Of a stretch of 64,000 bases of DNA, positions 62,895-64,000 are shown piece after piece (position 1 is the first letter of the stretch; every line of letters begins with the position of its first letter). The translations under genes were made by a program, and so were the position numbers. The stretch comes from Deinococcales bacterium (GTDB taxonomy: Bacteria > Deinococcota > Deinococci > Deinococcales > JAAFIG01): positions 1 through 64,000 of the forward strand of contig JANXTZ010000033.1 of the NCBI GenBank assembly GCA_025352125.1, given 5' to 3'. The notes below the pieces were generated by a model. That model was not told the origin of the DNA. It was given only the letters and a program-made list of their open reading frames with translations, and did no database searches.

Positions 62895-63818
62895 ATGACT
62901 CTGGCACGATTCTTTCAACGGCGCGGACCCAAACGTGAACAATCCAACGACGACCTGCCAGATTTGTGGAGCAAATGCCCCAACTGCGGGGCGCAAATTT
63001 ACAACAAGGAACTTGAGCAGGCGCTACGGGTTTGTCCCAAATGTGCGTTTCATCATCGATTGCCCGTGAAAAAACGGATTGAAGCCTTAACCGACGCGGG
63101 TTCATTCGAGTTGACCTCCGGCAAGGTGCGTTCGGTCGATGCGCTGAAATTCACCGATACCGAAAGTTACCCGTCCAGGCTCGAGCGCACCAAGAAAAAA
63201 ACGGGGCGCGAAAATGCGATCATGGCGGGTCGTGCCACGCTGGGCGGCTTGAGAATTCAGTTGATCGTCATGGATTTTGAGTACTCTGGCGGCAGCATGG
63301 GCAGCGCCGAGGGCGAAGAGATCACCCGTGCCGTCGAGATTGCCACTCGAGAAAAACGTGCGGTGGTCTTGGTGGCGACCTCTGGCGGGGCGCGAATGCA
63401 GGAGGGCGCACTGTCCTTGATGCAAATGGCGAAAACCACCTTTGCGCTCGAGGAACTGGGGATGGAAAAAATGCCGTACATCACGGTTTTAACCGATCCA
63501 ACCACGGGCGGCGTGGCAGCCAGTTTTGCCGCCATCGGCGACGTGATCGTTGGCGAACCTGGCGCACTTGTCGGTTTTGCTGGTCAACGCGTGATTCAAC
63601 AAACCATCAAACAAAACCTGCCCGAAGGTTTTCAGCGCACCGAATTTCTCGAGGAGCACGGCATGATCGACATGGTGCTCGACCGGCGCGAGCACAGACA
63701 AATGCTGGCAGATTTGATCAGCACCATGACCAACCAGCCCGCCGTCGAGGTCAAAGCCATAGAGGTCGAAGTCACTCCCCCTCCCGCCAAGGGCGGCTTG
63801 TTCGGAAGGCGCGGTTAA
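62895..63818 (+). CDS. accD: Acetyl-CoA carboxylase, carboxyltransferase subunit beta
   Basis: The product is 307 aa. A four-cysteine zinc site (C28, C31, C47, C50) is followed by the carboxyltransferase fold with TSGGARMQEG, DPTTGGVAASFA and GEPGALVGFAGQRVI. It forms the AccA-AccD transferase that makes malonyl-CoA for fatty acids. The C-terminus has a short Glu/Val/Lys stretch and a Gly/Arg end. GGGAG lies 6 nt before the ATG. It is followed by accA with a 2-nt gap. Confidence 0.95.
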   Translation: MTLARFFQRRGPKREQSNDDLPDLWSKCPNCGAQIYNKELEQALRVCPKCAFHHRLPVKKRIEALTDAGSFELTSGKVRSVDALKFTDTESYPSRLERTKKKTGRENAIMAGRATLGGLRIQLIVMDFEYSGGSMGSAEGEEITRAVEIATREKRAVVLVATSGGARMQEGALSLMQMAKTTFALEELGMEKMPYITVLTDPTTGGVAASFAAIGDVIVGEPGALVGFAGQRVIQQTIKQNLPEGFQRTEFLEEHGMIDMVLDRREHRQMLADLISTMTNQPAVEVKAIEVEVTPPPAKGGLFGRRG

Positions 63819-63820
63819 GC

Positions 63821-64000
63821 ATGGCGCTCGAATTTGAAAAACCGGTGATCGAACTCGAGACGCGCATCGCGGAACTCGAGACTTACGGCAAGGAAAACGG
63901 CGTGGACATGACCGACGAACTCGAGTTGATGACCAAACGTCTCGAGCGGCTGCGTTCCGAAACGTTTGACGCGCTCTCTCGCTGGCAACGGGTGCAACTG
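63821..64000 (+). CDS. accA: Acetyl-CoA carboxylase, carboxyltransferase subunit alpha, partial
   Basis: The first 60 codons are visible: MALEFEKPVIELETRIAELE and on to the window edge. The opening is the usual AccA N-terminal helix (LEFEKPIxELExKI). It starts 2 nt after the accD stop, so the pair is co-translated. The rest lies outside the window. Confidence 0.9.
   Translation, partial: MALEFEKPVIELETRIAELETYGKENGVDMTDELELMTKRLERLRSETFDALSRWQRVQL

Overview
The window reads as chromosomal DNA of a Deinococcota (Deinococcus-Thermus) bacterium, most likely of the order Deinococcales. The evidence is a LysZ-type [LysW]-aminoadipate kinase, a primary sigma factor with a long Lys/Ala/Pro-rich head, many leaderless promoters (a TANNNT -10 box 5-8 nt before the start codon) and the general gene set. 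I could not search databases, so the genus is left open. Base composition looks moderate. The palindrome CTCGAG occurs several times per kb almost everywhere, in genes, promoters and terminators, and is the most striking sequence-level property of the window.

Layout. 1-2300 is one end of a Tn7-like transposon: a partial IS3-type insertion sequence, a cargo gene it seems to have cut, a tnsE-like targeting gene, and a transposon end built of three adjoining 20-bp repeats ending in TGT. It is inserted in comM, of which only the first 283 codons remain here. 3.2-5.5 kb holds an aldo/keto reductase and a MerR regulator with divergent 19-bp-spacer promoters, and a peptidase E-like gene. 6.1-10.2 kb is a tight minus-strand run headed by a TetR regulator with an operator: a frameshifted SnoaL-like gene, two PaaI-type thioesterases, a GNAT, a metallo-beta-lactamase fold protein and a HAD hydrolase. 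10.2-21.8 kb mixes secreted proteins, DegV, a double GNAT, lysZ, a PIN-domain module with a lost start codon, an SDR, an amine oxidase, a GH5 glycosidase and a sugar isomerase.

21.7-30.8 kb holds a methyltransferase, mutS with a bidirectional promoter, a CHRD-like lipoprotein, a small M24/Nudix/RNHCP operon, a VOC protein and rpoD. 31-38 kb holds glgA, a PP2C phosphatase, a YbjN protein, a Xaa-Pro peptidase and a giant ATPase/TPR/SARP-type regulator. 38.3-42 kb is ileS, encoding an IleRS2-like enzyme with an AMHH signature in place of HIGH, under a transcriptional T-box riboswitch whose specifier is AUC and whose UGGUAAC bulge, antiterminator and terminator can all be read.

42.2-51 kb carries a transaldolase, rho, a LysM/M23 endopeptidase, a receiver-only response regulator, a sugar-phosphate isomerase-like protein, an HtrA-like protease and pyrG. 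An intrinsic terminator sits right at the predicted 5' end of the pyrG transcript. 51.3-52 kb is a RelE/ParE-type toxin and Phd-type antitoxin under a textbook promoter embedded in an 11-bp inverted-repeat operator. 52-64 kb carries guaB, a sugar-binding ABC protein, a coiled-coil envelope protein, a stand-alone C-A-PCP NRPS module, a LapA-like protein, an M23 peptidase/bactofilin pair, and accD followed by accA, which runs off the end.

No rRNA, tRNA or CRISPR array was seen. Gaps between genes are all under 300 bp. The largest are 25090-25382, where I see no clear signal beyond a ribosome binding site, and 41953-42230, upstream of the ileS promoter.
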